Source of the DNA: Methanobacteriota archaeon
GTDB lineage: Archaea > Thermoplasmatota > Poseidoniia > Poseidoniales > Thalassarchaeaceae
Assembly (NCBI GenBank): GCA_002722735.1
Contig: PBMR01000005.1
Span: 1 to 64,000, forward strand
DNA: 64,000 nucleotides
Direction of reading: 5' to 3'
The position numbers were made by a program, and so were the translations under genes. Below the pieces are notes generated by a model. The model was not told the DNA's origin and made no database searches. It saw only the letters and a program-made list of their open reading frames with translations. Positions 9,844 through 18,629 of the stretch are shown here, in pieces (the stretch's first letter is position 1; every line of letters starts with the position of its first letter).

Positions 9844-10872
9844 ATGGAGCCAAAGATGAATGAAACAACCGACCCGAAGAGAAAGCCCCTCACAGCGGGC
9901 GTTGTCGCTCTCGCGGTGATCTCACTACTGGCAGGAGCGTCAGTGAGTGCGACTCTGGAGGAGTTCGCAGCCCCGGTGTACGCGGAGGAAGACCCCTACG
10001 CCGGAGCCGTCGACGACACTACTGGCGAGGGCACATGGAGCGAGATAAATGCCGACAAGCGCGACAAGGGAATCAGGGGGCTCATTGGACAGGTGATGAA
10101 GAACCGCATGGACGACAGGATGGAAGACAGGACCGAGCACCTCGAGAAGAGGATTCAGATCGACTCCAACCTGATTGTAGTATTCCAGCACTGCATCGAC
10201 AGTGCGGACTGCACCGCCGACTCCGAGCCCCTGTCTGAGATGGTCGCGAGACTCACCGCTACGACCGAGGACATCCAGGCAAAGCTCGACGCCGTCGAGG
10301 CCACCGACCACGACTGGGTGATGACTCAGGAGATTTGCGAGGAGAAAGGCGGCATCTGGACTGAGTCCCCGGACCGTGGCGACGACGTCTACTACTGCGA
10401 TTGGGGAGAGAAGGACTGGGACGAGAGGAAGAACTGGCCAGAAGAGGAAAAGATAGAATTTGCCGAGGACAAGATGGAGCAGATCGAGGCAGCCAGGATT
10501 GCAATCGCCTTCTGCATGGACAGCGATGCCTGCGAGGCAGATGCCGAGACCCTCCGGATAATCATCACCCACATGAACCACCGAGTCGAACACCACAGAG
10601 AGTGTGCCGACGACAGGAGGTGCGATCGAGACCACGACGATAGACGAGGCATCGCTGAGAGGACGCGCCGAGCATTCTGCGAGAGGACCGACCGGTGCGA
10701 CAGGGACGACATCAACCACGACTGGGTGATGAATCAGGAAATCTGCGAGGAGAGAGGCGGCACTTGGACCGAAGCCCCCGATCGGGGTGAGGGATACTAC
10801 TACTGCGACTGGGCCGAGAATGACTCCGGAAACGACGAGGACCGCGAATCGGACGAAGAGCCCGGTCAGTGA
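9844..10872 (+). CDS. Secreted, highly charged Cys-containing protein with an internal duplication
   Basis: Signal-like N-terminus VVALAVISLLAGASVSA; two copies of CxDSxxCxADxExL...HDWVMxQEICEExGGxWTExPDRGxxYYCDW. Confidence 0.75.
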   Translation: MEPKMNETTDPKRKPLTAGVVALAVISLLAGASVSATLEEFAAPVYAEEDPYAGAVDDTTGEGTWSEINADKRDKGIRGLIGQVMKNRMDDRMEDRTEHLEKRIQIDSNLIVVFQHCIDSADCTADSEPLSEMVARLTATTEDIQAKLDAVEATDHDWVMTQEICEEKGGIWTESPDRGDDVYYCDWGEKDWDERKNWPEEEKIEFAEDKMEQIEAARIAIAFCMDSDACEADAETLRIIITHMNHRVEHHRECADDRRCDRDHDDRRGIAERTRRAFCERTDRCDRDDINHDWVMNQEICEERGGTWTEAPDRGEGYYYCDWAENDSGNDEDRESDEEPGQ

Positions 10873-10886
10873 GGAGGACTACGCAA

Positions 10887-10918
10887 GCGACTCGGTGCGC
10901 AGATGCGCACCGAGTCGC
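10887..10918 (+). terminator. Perfect 14-bp inverted repeat with 4-nt loop (GCGACTCGGTGCGC-AGAT-GCGCACCGAGTCGC); candidate 3' end hairpin or regulatory stem-loop
   Basis: Read directly; begins 15 nt after stop codon 10870-10872; no T-run follows, so terminator function is not established. Confidence 0.6.
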
Positions 10919-11439
10919 CCAACATTCACAACGATGGAGCATGGCGGCAATCCATGGAACCGAGTGCAGACGATTCGCCGGCAGGACCTATGGATAGCGT
11001 CGCCCGCACGACCCTAGCACTGGCCGGATTCATGCTTTTTCTGCTGATCTCTCTCCCATTCGCCCTCACCCTTGACGGCCCAACGGGATACATCGCCCCA
11101 TACCTGATTTACTCGCTCTTCCTCACTAGCGTCGGCATCATCATCGGGATCTCGCTCACCTGGCTCAACGACCCGAGGAGGCAGGCAAGGCCTGAGGGCA
11201 AAGCACCCGAACCGAAGAAGCCCACGAAATCTCCGATGCTATCCGATGACCAGAGAAGAGTTGTGGATCTGCTGGCTGCCAGTTTCGGGTCGATGTGGCA
11301 GGCCGAGCTGGTTCGCGAAAGCGGCTTCACGGACTCCAAGGCTAGTCGGCTATTGTCGCGCATGGAGCACGAGGGACTAATCAGGAGGGTGCGTGACGGA
11401 ATGGGCAAGCGAGTCGAACTAATGGAGAATGGTGGTTAG
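10903..11439 (+). CDS. Membrane-anchored winged-helix (MarR/HTH-like) transcriptional regulator
   Basis: Two TM segments then QRRVVDLLAASFGSMWQAELVRESGFTDSKASRLLSRMEHEGLIRRVRDGMGKRVEL, a winged-HTH pattern. Start could be 10903, 10954 or 10990. Confidence 0.75.
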   Translation: MRTESPNIHNDGAWRQSMEPSADDSPAGPMDSVARTTLALAGFMLFLLISLPFALTLDGPTGYIAPYLIYSLFLTSVGIIIGISLTWLNDPRRQARPEGKAPEPKKPTKSPMLSDDQRRVVDLLAASFGSMWQAELVRESGFTDSKASRLLSRMEHEGLIRRVRDGMGKRVELMENGG

Positions 11440-11440
11440 A

Positions 11441-11884
11441 ATGAGCGATGATGTCCAAGACAAACGCCGACTGGTTGCCATTGCAGTCATTGGGCTGCTG
11501 CTAATCGTGCTCACCGCCAGACTACTGCTCACAATGGAGACCTCGTTGAACGAGGGCAGGGGGCCGGGACTGGAGGGCGAGAGATCCCTAGCGACACTCC
11601 CACTGTTGATTCTGATTGCTGCCCTCATGGGAGCTTTGTTCCTGCAATTGAGAGGGGGGTCTCTGAGACTATCTTCTCAAGACACAAGAATCGCTCCCCT
11701 ACTGGCTGCTATGTTCCTGATCGGGATGCTGATAGAACCGATGCTAACAGTCCCTAATGGCTTACTGGAGACGGACGCGGTAGGCATCCTCCTTGTCCTA
11801 GTGCCAATAGTACTGATTGCAGCCCTGCTCCAATCTCACAAGCAAAGCCCGAGCACACCCTCTAAGGCTCCAGAAGAAGAATGA
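11441..11884 (+). CDS. Small multi-TM membrane protein, unknown function
   Basis: Starts 2 nt after the regulator stop; four hydrophobic segments. Confidence 0.65.
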   Translation: MSDDVQDKRRLVAIAVIGLLLIVLTARLLLTMETSLNEGRGPGLEGERSLATLPLLILIAALMGALFLQLRGGSLRLSSQDTRIAPLLAAMFLIGMLIEPMLTVPNGLLETDAVGILLVLVPIVLIAALLQSHKQSPSTPSKAPEEE

Positions 11885-11985
11885 GGCATCACTGCTGATA
11901 CTTCCAAAATGTGTTTTTTCGCTCTTTTCCCTACAGCGAACCGATTTTCAAGCAGTACCCCCTGTGTCATCGAGGAGTTGTGCAG

Positions 11986-13266
11986 ATGTGGGATGTATTG
12001 AGGCAAATCTCGGGGCTGGATTTCGATGAGAAGATTGGATTCGCCGCCGCCGTCCTGATCTTCATTCTCGGCTTTGAGATCTACGTGGTCATGAGGGTCT
12101 TTGAGAAAGTCACGGACAAACACCACGCCGAGTGGTCCGAACCTCTGTTCAGACCCTTGCGAAATAGGTTCTACATTCTCACTTTGCTAGTCTTCCTGAA
12201 CCTCACACGTTGGTGGGTCAAACCAGAAGATATGTTCGAGAGCATCACCGATCATTCTGGACCATCGGTCCAGGACTACTTCTACACAGCCTACATCCTG
12301 CTCGCTACGAGCATCGTCAGCGTCTCCATCAAACACGTCCTCCCTTCAACCTTGAAGACCCTCGACACCGAGGAATCGGTGGTTCTGTCGGGAGGCCATC
12401 ATCTAGCCGTCTTGACTTCGCGCCTGCTTGTCTGGGTCGCCGGCGTCAACCTCGCACTCCAGGAGATCCATATCGAGATGCTCGGGATGCTTGCCTCCCT
12501 CGCCGTGTTCTCTATTTTCCTCGGGCTCGCAGTCCAGCAGACTATGGGTAACATCCTCAATTCCTTCTTGCTTGACATCGACCACCCCTTCGAAGAGGGC
12601 GACAGGGTCCAGGTCGGCGAGCACAGAGGAATCGTCGTCTCCATGGGAGTGCTCTCGACCAAACTACTGACCCTCGAGGAGGAACTAGTGGTGATTCCCA
12701 ACAATACCCTGGTCAACTCAACACTGATCAATTCCGCGCGCGGCGGCGGTGGTGGGGTGGCTGGACGAGTCGCATTGCGTCAGGAGGTCGGGGTCGCATT
12801 CGACGAGGACCCCAATCACATCAAAGCGATTCTGCTCATCGTTGCCCAAGGATGTGAGTACGTCCTCGAATCACCGAGGCCACGAGTCCTGATGACCGAG
12901 TTCGACGACTACTCGAAGAATTTCATGCTCTACGCATGGATCGACGACTACAACAACGAGCGATTCGCACGTGATCTGCTCCTGATGGACATAGATGCGG
13001 CCTTCTCTCGCGAGGGCATACAGATTCCGTACCCGACCACCCACGAAATGCGAGACCTCCCAACAATACCCCCCGAAGTCTTGGCTGTGAAGGCAAAGGC
13101 TAGGAGGTCAGCGGTCGCCTTCATGAAGAATGAGGGTATGATGCTTGACATCGAGGAAGAGCGGAGACAGCGTGCCGAGGAGGTTCGGGCGAACCTCCTC
13201 CAATCCCTTGAGAAGTGGGAGGATGACGAGGCTCTCGTGGACGATTTCTTAACCGAGGAAGAATGA
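11986..13266 (+). CDS. MscS-family small-conductance mechanosensitive channel
   Basis: LGLAVQQTMGNILNSFLLDIDHPFEEGDRVQVGEHRGIVVSMGVLSTKLLTLEEELVVIPNNTLVNSTLINSAR is the MscS pore/beta-domain signature. Confidence 0.92.
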   Translation: MWDVLRQISGLDFDEKIGFAAAVLIFILGFEIYVVMRVFEKVTDKHHAEWSEPLFRPLRNRFYILTLLVFLNLTRWWVKPEDMFESITDHSGPSVQDYFYTAYILLATSIVSVSIKHVLPSTLKTLDTEESVVLSGGHHLAVLTSRLLVWVAGVNLALQEIHIEMLGMLASLAVFSIFLGLAVQQTMGNILNSFLLDIDHPFEEGDRVQVGEHRGIVVSMGVLSTKLLTLEEELVVIPNNTLVNSTLINSARGGGGGVAGRVALRQEVGVAFDEDPNHIKAILLIVAQGCEYVLESPRPRVLMTEFDDYSKNFMLYAWIDDYNNERFARDLLLMDIDAAFSREGIQIPYPTTHEMRDLPTIPPEVLAVKAKARRSAVAFMKNEGMMLDIEEERRQRAEEVRANLLQSLEKWEDDEALVDDFLTEEE

Positions 13267-13299
13267 GAAAACACCCTGACCAACAGATGACCCTATGTT

Positions 13300-13620
13300 G
13301 TGAGCGATATGGTCGCCGAGGCTTTCTATACGGACATTGCCGAGTTCAGCAAGGCTGCCTTCTATTTCGTGCTCTTCGCGGTCGTAGGCCGCGCTTGGAT
13401 CCGTTCCCGCTCTAGGGGCGACGAGACTTGGATTCCCTGGTTGCACGGCACCATCATGTTCCACTGGATCGTAGGCGGGCTCTACTCGGGAATCCGCATG
13501 CTGACCACCGACCCAATAACCGAGATGGAGGTTCGTCGGATGTTCGCAATGGAGGCCTTCATTTGCTTTGGAATCGTCACCTTCCACATCCTGTGGCTGC
13601 TCGATCACAAGGAGGAGTAG
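13300..13620 (+). CDS. Small 3-TM membrane protein, unknown function
   Basis: 106-aa hydrophobic ORF between mscS and the phosphatase, co-directional, tight spacing. Confidence 0.6.
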   Translation: MSDMVAEAFYTDIAEFSKAAFYFVLFAVVGRAWIRSRSRGDETWIPWLHGTIMFHWIVGGLYSGIRMLTTDPITEMEVRRMFAMEAFICFGIVTFHILWLLDHKEE

Positions 13621-13621
13621 C

Positions 13622-14416
13622 ATGGGAGACACTCACAGGGACGCCGAGCTGGAGGCAAGGCTGCAGGGGGCCCTAGATGATGGGAGAGCGGTTTGGGTGG
13701 TCGGTGATATCCATGGGTGCAGGCAGACCTTCGAGGCCCTGCTCGACAAGCTAGATCTGACCGATGGTGATTTTGTGTTATGCGTCGGCGATCTCGTCGA
13801 TAGGGGCCCCGACAGCCACGGAGTGCTCACCATCGTCCACGATCGCGACGATATCAACTCTTTATTGGGCAATCACGAACTGATTATGACCGATGCCTTG
13901 CGGGGCAACTCCACCAACTTGACGACCTTCTGGCAGGACCGTATCGGAGGGGGTCAGACACTAGCCTCCATGCCTGGCGATGCCGAGCAGCAGCGCAAAC
14001 GCGCAATCGAGTGGTTGGAGTTCACAGACACTCTGCCCACGGAGGTGATACTCGATCGCTTCCGCATCGTCCACGCTGGCTACAAAACCCACATCCCTCT
14101 GGAGGAGCAGACCGACGGGGATCGGCTCAAGTCCCGCACGGTCTTCCTCGCCGACAGGCCTCTGGACGATCGGCGGCAGATCATCGCCGGCCACACCCCG
14201 GTCCAAAAGCTAGGCACGTTCGGTATAGAGCCGCCCGTAGACGGCATCTGGACCAGTGCGGTGGAGACTGCAGACGGCCGCTCCGCAGCCCTTCTCATCG
14301 ATACCGGAGTGGTGGTAGAGAGATCTTTGCGGCCGAGGCTATCCGCTGTCGACTTGCAGACCGGCAGAATCGAGGAGGCCGAGCGCATCGAGACCTTCAA
14401 CGAAGATACTGGTTGA
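13622..14416 (+). CDS. Ser/Thr protein phosphatase/diadenosine-tetraphosphatase-like metallophosphoesterase
   Basis: VVGDIHGC, CVGDLVDRGPDS, LLGNHE, IVHAG, IIAGHTP (PPP family motifs). Confidence 0.92.
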   Translation: MGDTHRDAELEARLQGALDDGRAVWVVGDIHGCRQTFEALLDKLDLTDGDFVLCVGDLVDRGPDSHGVLTIVHDRDDINSLLGNHELIMTDALRGNSTNLTTFWQDRIGGGQTLASMPGDAEQQRKRAIEWLEFTDTLPTEVILDRFRIVHAGYKTHIPLEEQTDGDRLKSRTVFLADRPLDDRRQIIAGHTPVQKLGTFGIEPPVDGIWTSAVETADGRSAALLIDTGVVVERSLRPRLSAVDLQTGRIEEAERIETFNEDTG

Positions 14417-14473
14417 TTGCAGGGCGATGGGTTTGTTATCCCCAATGAAATGGTACATAAATTGGAAGGAACG

Positions 14474-14905
14474 CTACATAATGCCGATTAGTTTGCTTGC
14501 GCCTTGATCCAAGTCACACTCCCAGATGGTGTGTACTTCCCACCCCATACCCAGAAGCATCTGCTCCTTCCTTCGGTCGCGCTCGACGTTGCGCTCGAAC
14601 TTCTCGGACCAGTATTCCTTGTTCGTCTTTGGCAATTCAAGGGCGCAGCGAGGGCAACGGTGCCAGAAGCAGCCGTGCACGAAAATCGCAATTTCCCGCC
14701 CGGGGTAGGTGATGTCCGGCCGGCAGACGTAGCGCCCATTCTCATCATCGATCCGCCAATGCAGGCGATATCCAGGATGCCCTCCCTCTCTGAGCATGCG
14801 CCTCACCACCTGCTCGGGGCCGGTGTTGGTCGAGCGGTTGGCAATCATCACATTGTGGACTGCAGGCGAAGATGCTGTTGGGACCTCAAGGGCCATGACA
14901 CTCAA
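14474..14905 (-). CDS. vsr: Very-short-patch-repair (Vsr)-type endonuclease
   Basis: RSTNTGPEQVVRRMLREGGHPGYRLHW...CRPDITYPGREIAIFVHGCFWHRCPRC...TNKEYWSEKFERNVERDRRKEQMLLGMGWEVHTIWECDL matches the Vsr pattern. Confidence 0.92.
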   Translation of the reverse strand: MSVMALEVPTASSPAVHNVMIANRSTNTGPEQVVRRMLREGGHPGYRLHWRIDDENGRYVCRPDITYPGREIAIFVHGCFWHRCPRCALELPKTNKEYWSEKFERNVERDRRKEQMLLGMGWEVHTIWECDLDQGASKLIGIM

Positions 14906-14908
14906 TCG

Positions 14909-15301
14909 CTACTCATTTTCCTGCATACCAAGATAGACTAGTGCGCCACCAATCACATAGTTCATGGCGAGGCTGAAGTAAGTCTGGCCGTTCTGTACAG
15001 CAATCTCAGCGACGAATACGTCATTGATCTGAAGCAGACCACCAATCATCCATAGAGCTCCTGATGCCATGGCCCACTTGCCTAGGTTATCAGCCTCCCA
15101 GATTGTCAGGAGGATGTGAATACCTCCTATGCACATGAAGGCAAAGCCGACCTGTCGCATAGCACTTTCACTTGCTTCGTTAATCAAGGCCGGGTCGGCT
15201 AGCCAGCCTTCCATAGCACCGCTCGGGTCGACTAGGAAATAGACCGCCCACAATATGCTGAAAGCGCCAGCACCCCTCATTGCGAGTACGAGCCTACTCA
15301 T
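14909..15301 (-). CDS. 4-TM membrane protein, unknown function
   Basis: 130-aa hydrophobic ORF. Confidence 0.6.
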   Translation of the reverse strand: MSRLVLAMRGAGAFSILWAVYFLVDPSGAMEGWLADPALINEASESAMRQVGFAFMCIGGIHILLTIWEADNLGKWAMASGALWMIGGLLQINDVFVAEIAVQNGQTYFSLAMNYVIGGALVYLGMQENE

Positions 15302-15304
15302 TTT

Positions 15305-15709
15305 TCACTCCTCCCCTAAGTGTAGATATCCTGACAAGAAAAGACCCACCGCTGCTATCATACCCGGCGCAGCACTAGCAGGTTCCAAGTAGCCATAACC
15401 CAGATCACCGTTTGCAAGGTTCTGGAGCAGGAAACTAATGACAAATCCTCCTGAAATCGCCATTGCGACAATTGAAAGACCCCTTCCTTCGATTAAGAGA
15501 CCTGAAGCCAAAGCAATAATGGCGACCCAGAGTACGTTAGAGGCCCACGCTTTCTCGTAGAAAACATCGTAATCAGTGTAATCAGCACCCCATGCAGTTT
15601 CTGCTGCCCCTGCTCCATCAGTGTAAGTCAACAATCCAAGGATTGTGAATATGGCACCCACGCCTATCAACCACCACTTTGGTTTCATGTATTGTTTGAT
15701 TGCGTCCAT
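15305..15709 (-). CDS. 4-TM membrane protein, unknown function
   Basis: MDAIKQYMKPKWWLIGVGAIFTILGLL...; start at 15709 chosen. Confidence 0.6.
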   Translation of the reverse strand: MDAIKQYMKPKWWLIGVGAIFTILGLLTYTDGAGAAETAWGADYTDYDVFYEKAWASNVLWVAIIALASGLLIEGRGLSIVAMAISGGFVISFLLQNLANGDLGYGYLEPASAAPGMIAAVGLFLSGYLHLGEE

Positions 15710-15726
15710 AATTACAACCCCCTGAA

Positions 15727-16530
15727 TCACCCATCCTCATATGTGATACAGGTAGGCAGTGCAATCATGCCGACAAGGGATATAATGAACGGTATTTCCA
15801 TGAAATCGAAGGCTGGCCCTCCATCTGCCACTAACCAAAGATACTGTCCGATCGCCAAAGCACCCGCTGCCATTGCACCACCGTGCCAGGGCAGCATCTT
15901 CCAATTTCCCATGATTACCCTATCGTCGTATGTGCGAATACCCACTACAGCCGTTAGTAGGAACACCATAACCCCGATTACGCCCACTGCCAGTCCAACC
16001 TGAGCGATTGTCTGCTGGGTAGAGTCGATTGACATGGCATATTCGACCTCATCAAAATCCTGTTCTGTGAATTCGCCATCCATAGCAAAAGGAACAAGAG
16101 AGGACATCATGAACATCATTAACAGAGTGAAGGCCAGCCAAACAATACCTAGTCTCATCATCCTATCATCATCTTCTAGACCCAGTGTCGAATCACCGGT
16201 CGCCATTGCTGGCATGTAGGCAATTGGCCCGAACATGGCCAACATGAAAACAGCCCAGAACACCATATCATTCTCCTTCGTAGCCAATCCCATCACGACC
16301 ATTAACGCTGGAACTCCCAAGGTTACCCCCATCCTCGCGTTTGGGACTGAAAGGAAGAGAGCCAAACCGGAAACCGCCATCAACCCTGGAAAGATGTAGT
16401 CACTATTGCTCTCTGCTCCTTGGCTGAACCAGTAAGTGAAACAAACAAAAAATCCCAACTGGGATAGTGTCATCAGAGATCTAGCAGACAGGTTGATTGT
16501 TGGCATTTTGTAAAGAGCATCATCACTCAT
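15727..16530 (-). CDS. Multi-TM membrane protein, unknown function
   Basis: MSDDALYKMPTINLSARSLMTLSQLGFFVCF...; upstream extension of the supplied ORF runs through tRNA-Ala and is rejected. Confidence 0.65.
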   Translation of the reverse strand: MSDDALYKMPTINLSARSLMTLSQLGFFVCFTYWFSQGAESNSDYIFPGLMAVSGLALFLSVPNARMGVTLGVPALMVVMGLATKENDMVFWAVFMLAMFGPIAYMPAMATGDSTLGLEDDDRMMRLGIVWLAFTLLMMFMMSSLVPFAMDGEFTEQDFDEVEYAMSIDSTQQTIAQVGLAVGVIGVMVFLLTAVVGIRTYDDRVIMGNWKMLPWHGGAMAAGALAIGQYLWLVADGGPAFDFMEIPFIISLVGMIALPTCITYEDG

Positions 16531-16569
16531 GACAAACCAATTGAGAATTACGGCATATAGTCCTTTCAT

Positions 16570-16617
16570 CCCAAACATGTTCGTGTTGTTGTGGAAATGT
16601 AGGCGAACATGTTTGGG
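16570..16617. repeat. Perfect 14-bp inverted repeat (CCCAAACATGTTCG / CGAACATGTTTGGG) with 20-nt spacer
   Basis: Arms 16570-16583 and 16604-16617, read directly; located 9 nt 3' of tRNA-Ala CCA and 39 nt upstream of the 15727-16530 start. Confidence 0.9.
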
Positions 16618-16626
16618 CAGATGGGA

Positions 16627-16703
16627 TGGTGGACGTGACGGGATTTGAACCCGTGGCCTCCTCGTTGCGAACGAGGCGATCTTCCAGGCTGATCTACACG
16701 CCC
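16627..16703 (-). tRNA. tRNA-Ala (anticodon CGC), encoded CCA
   Basis: GGGCGTG...CCTCG TTCGCAA CGAGG...CACGTCC-A-CCA; G3:U70 alanine identity pair present; normal cloverleaf. Confidence 0.96.
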
Positions 16704-16775
16704 TCGCGCCCGAGCCGGGCCCACCCCCGATATAGGCATTCACCTTATGGCCGATTCCCGCGCCCGCTGGCCTCA

Positions 16776-16853
16776 GGGCCCGTGGGTTAGCTTGGCCTAT
16801 ACTTGGCGCTTCGGGGGCGTTAGACCCCAGTTCAAATCTGGGCGGGCCCACCA
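16776..16853 (+). tRNA. tRNA-Pro (anticodon CGG), encoded CCA
   Basis: GGGCCCG...CGGGCCC-A-CCA acceptor; anticodon stem GGCGC/GCGTT with loop TTCGGGG; TTCAAAT T-loop. Confidence 0.92.
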
Positions 16854-16868
16854 CCTGCCGGGACCGTG

Positions 16869-18578
16869 CTACGGAAGGGGGCCAGAGCCGCTGACCTCGG
16901 CCAACCATCCCATGGCCGCCCCATAGTCCTCCACTGCCTCGATATTGTCTTTGAGCAGAAGCGCGTCTGCTGCGTCCCACAGCGCCTGCAGCGCTGGAAC
17001 CCAGTCACCCCCCTTGTCACGACTGTCCTCATCGAACCTCCAAGCATCAGACTCCGTACGCTCGTGGACCACCAGCCACGCCCAACCCATCGCCGCCTCG
17101 AGCCCCTTGCCCTTCCTGGCCAACGACACCGTTGCCGCAATGCCGTCGTCTGCAGCCCTGCGCACCAACCGGTCGGCGAAGTCTAGGGGGGTTGGCAACG
17201 AAGAGGTCTGCCAGGGCAGCCGGTCCAAGCGCTGTGCTGTGTTGAGCGACTCATTGAGCTCACGCAGGAAGGCTCCGAAGCCCTGCTTGCGCTTGGCCTG
17301 ACGGTCGTGTACCCTCTCGCCCTCCTCCCCCGAGAGTCCGAAAAGCTCCTCCAGAACTGTCATCCCGTGTTGTGGCCATAGTGCGACAAGCACGGGATGG
17401 CAAGAGGAGTCCTCCAGACGAACCACCCGCTCATCGAGACTCAGCACGACTCCGTCGGATCTGACCTGTATTCCACCTTCGAGCGAGTCTAGAATGCAGG
17501 CGATGGCACGGCGCTCCTCGCTGGTCCCGCTCATGTGCCCGAGGAACCCATCCCGATCCTCATCTGCGAACCAACTGCTGCCGGTCACGTATCCGTCGGT
17601 AATCGAGTTGAGGATGCTGTTCCTGCAGTTACGTGCCAGCGAATCGTCCTCCAACGACATCTTGAGCCACGCCTGAAGAGCCTCCCCGAGGAGTTCTCTG
17701 CCCTCCTCGGGCAGCGGGCGGTCCTCGGGCCATCCCTCGGGCCTCCACATCCACGATGCATCACAGATATCCCCGAGTTTGTTGGGAGGCATCATCGTTA
17801 TCGCGATGCTCTGTGCCAGCGGCTCAGCGGTCTTGGTCAGCGAGGCTTGGGAGAACCCCACTGTCATGTCGTCGCTGAATCTCAGCCTGAGCCAGCCCTG
17901 CTCTGTCATCCGACCATCCCGAACGATGTCCTCGTCGAGCCCGACTGACCATCGCACATCCTCTCCTGAGAGGGTGGCTGAGGCATTGTCAAGAGCCCAG
18001 TCAACCCACTCGGAGGGGGCGGAGGGGTCGGTGCCTGTGCAGATGAAGCCACCGTCCCAGGAGAAGAAGAACTGGCCCGATTTGGCATGATCGTCCCATA
18101 CCAGCAGCCTCAGCCTAGTGTGGGTGAAGTTCTGGATTCCGACCTGATGACTCTGCTTGCCGTTCCCCCGCCTCAGGAAACTGGCATTGCCGTAGAGCGC
18201 GTGCTTGAACACGGAGACGGTAGACAGGTCATCCTCTGAGGATGCTAGGAGACAGCCGGCCAACGCTCTGCAGACAGTGTCTCCCCCCTTCTTCACCATC
18301 CTCTTGCGCAACCACTTGGAGTCATGCCGTTTGGAAGCGACAACCCCAATCTCCCTCAGAGTCAGTGCCATGCGGTCCTTCGGGCCGAAAAGTGAGATTT
18401 TCCCCAACTCCCCCGTTATCTCTGGCACGAAGACCTCCGGGTCGTCAATGAGCGCTTCGAGATTCGCCTCTAAGCGCCTTTGAATCTCCTTCGAGGCTTG
18501 CTTGATGCCACGGACACGAACCCTCCTTCTGCGATTCTTGTCACCAGGGAAGCGGACTTCAGCCGGGGGTTTGGCCAT
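16869..18578 (-). CDS. 569-aa protein of unknown function
   Basis: Long ORF with basic N-terminus (NRRRRVRVRGIKQASKEIQRRLEANLEAL); no family recognised. Confidence 0.7.
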   Translation of the reverse strand: MAKPPAEVRFPGDKNRRRRVRVRGIKQASKEIQRRLEANLEALIDDPEVFVPEITGELGKISLFGPKDRMALTLREIGVVASKRHDSKWLRKRMVKKGGDTVCRALAGCLLASSEDDLSTVSVFKHALYGNASFLRRGNGKQSHQVGIQNFTHTRLRLLVWDDHAKSGQFFFSWDGGFICTGTDPSAPSEWVDWALDNASATLSGEDVRWSVGLDEDIVRDGRMTEQGWLRLRFSDDMTVGFSQASLTKTAEPLAQSIAITMMPPNKLGDICDASWMWRPEGWPEDRPLPEEGRELLGEALQAWLKMSLEDDSLARNCRNSILNSITDGYVTGSSWFADEDRDGFLGHMSGTSEERRAIACILDSLEGGIQVRSDGVVLSLDERVVRLEDSSCHPVLVALWPQHGMTVLEELFGLSGEEGERVHDRQAKRKQGFGAFLRELNESLNTAQRLDRLPWQTSSLPTPLDFADRLVRRAADDGIAATVSLARKGKGLEAAMGWAWLVVHERTESDAWRFDEDSRDKGGDWVPALQALWDAADALLLKDNIEAVEDYGAAMGWLAEVSGSGPLP

Positions 18579-18629
18579 GGAGAACGCATCGGCGACGGGA
18601 CGTCCTATTTTGAGACCCTCGCATAGAGC

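Noticed and set aside
15727-16980. Full-length minus ORF of 417 aa
   Set aside because: N-terminal extension reads through tRNA-Ala and most of tRNA-Pro; the real start is near 16530.
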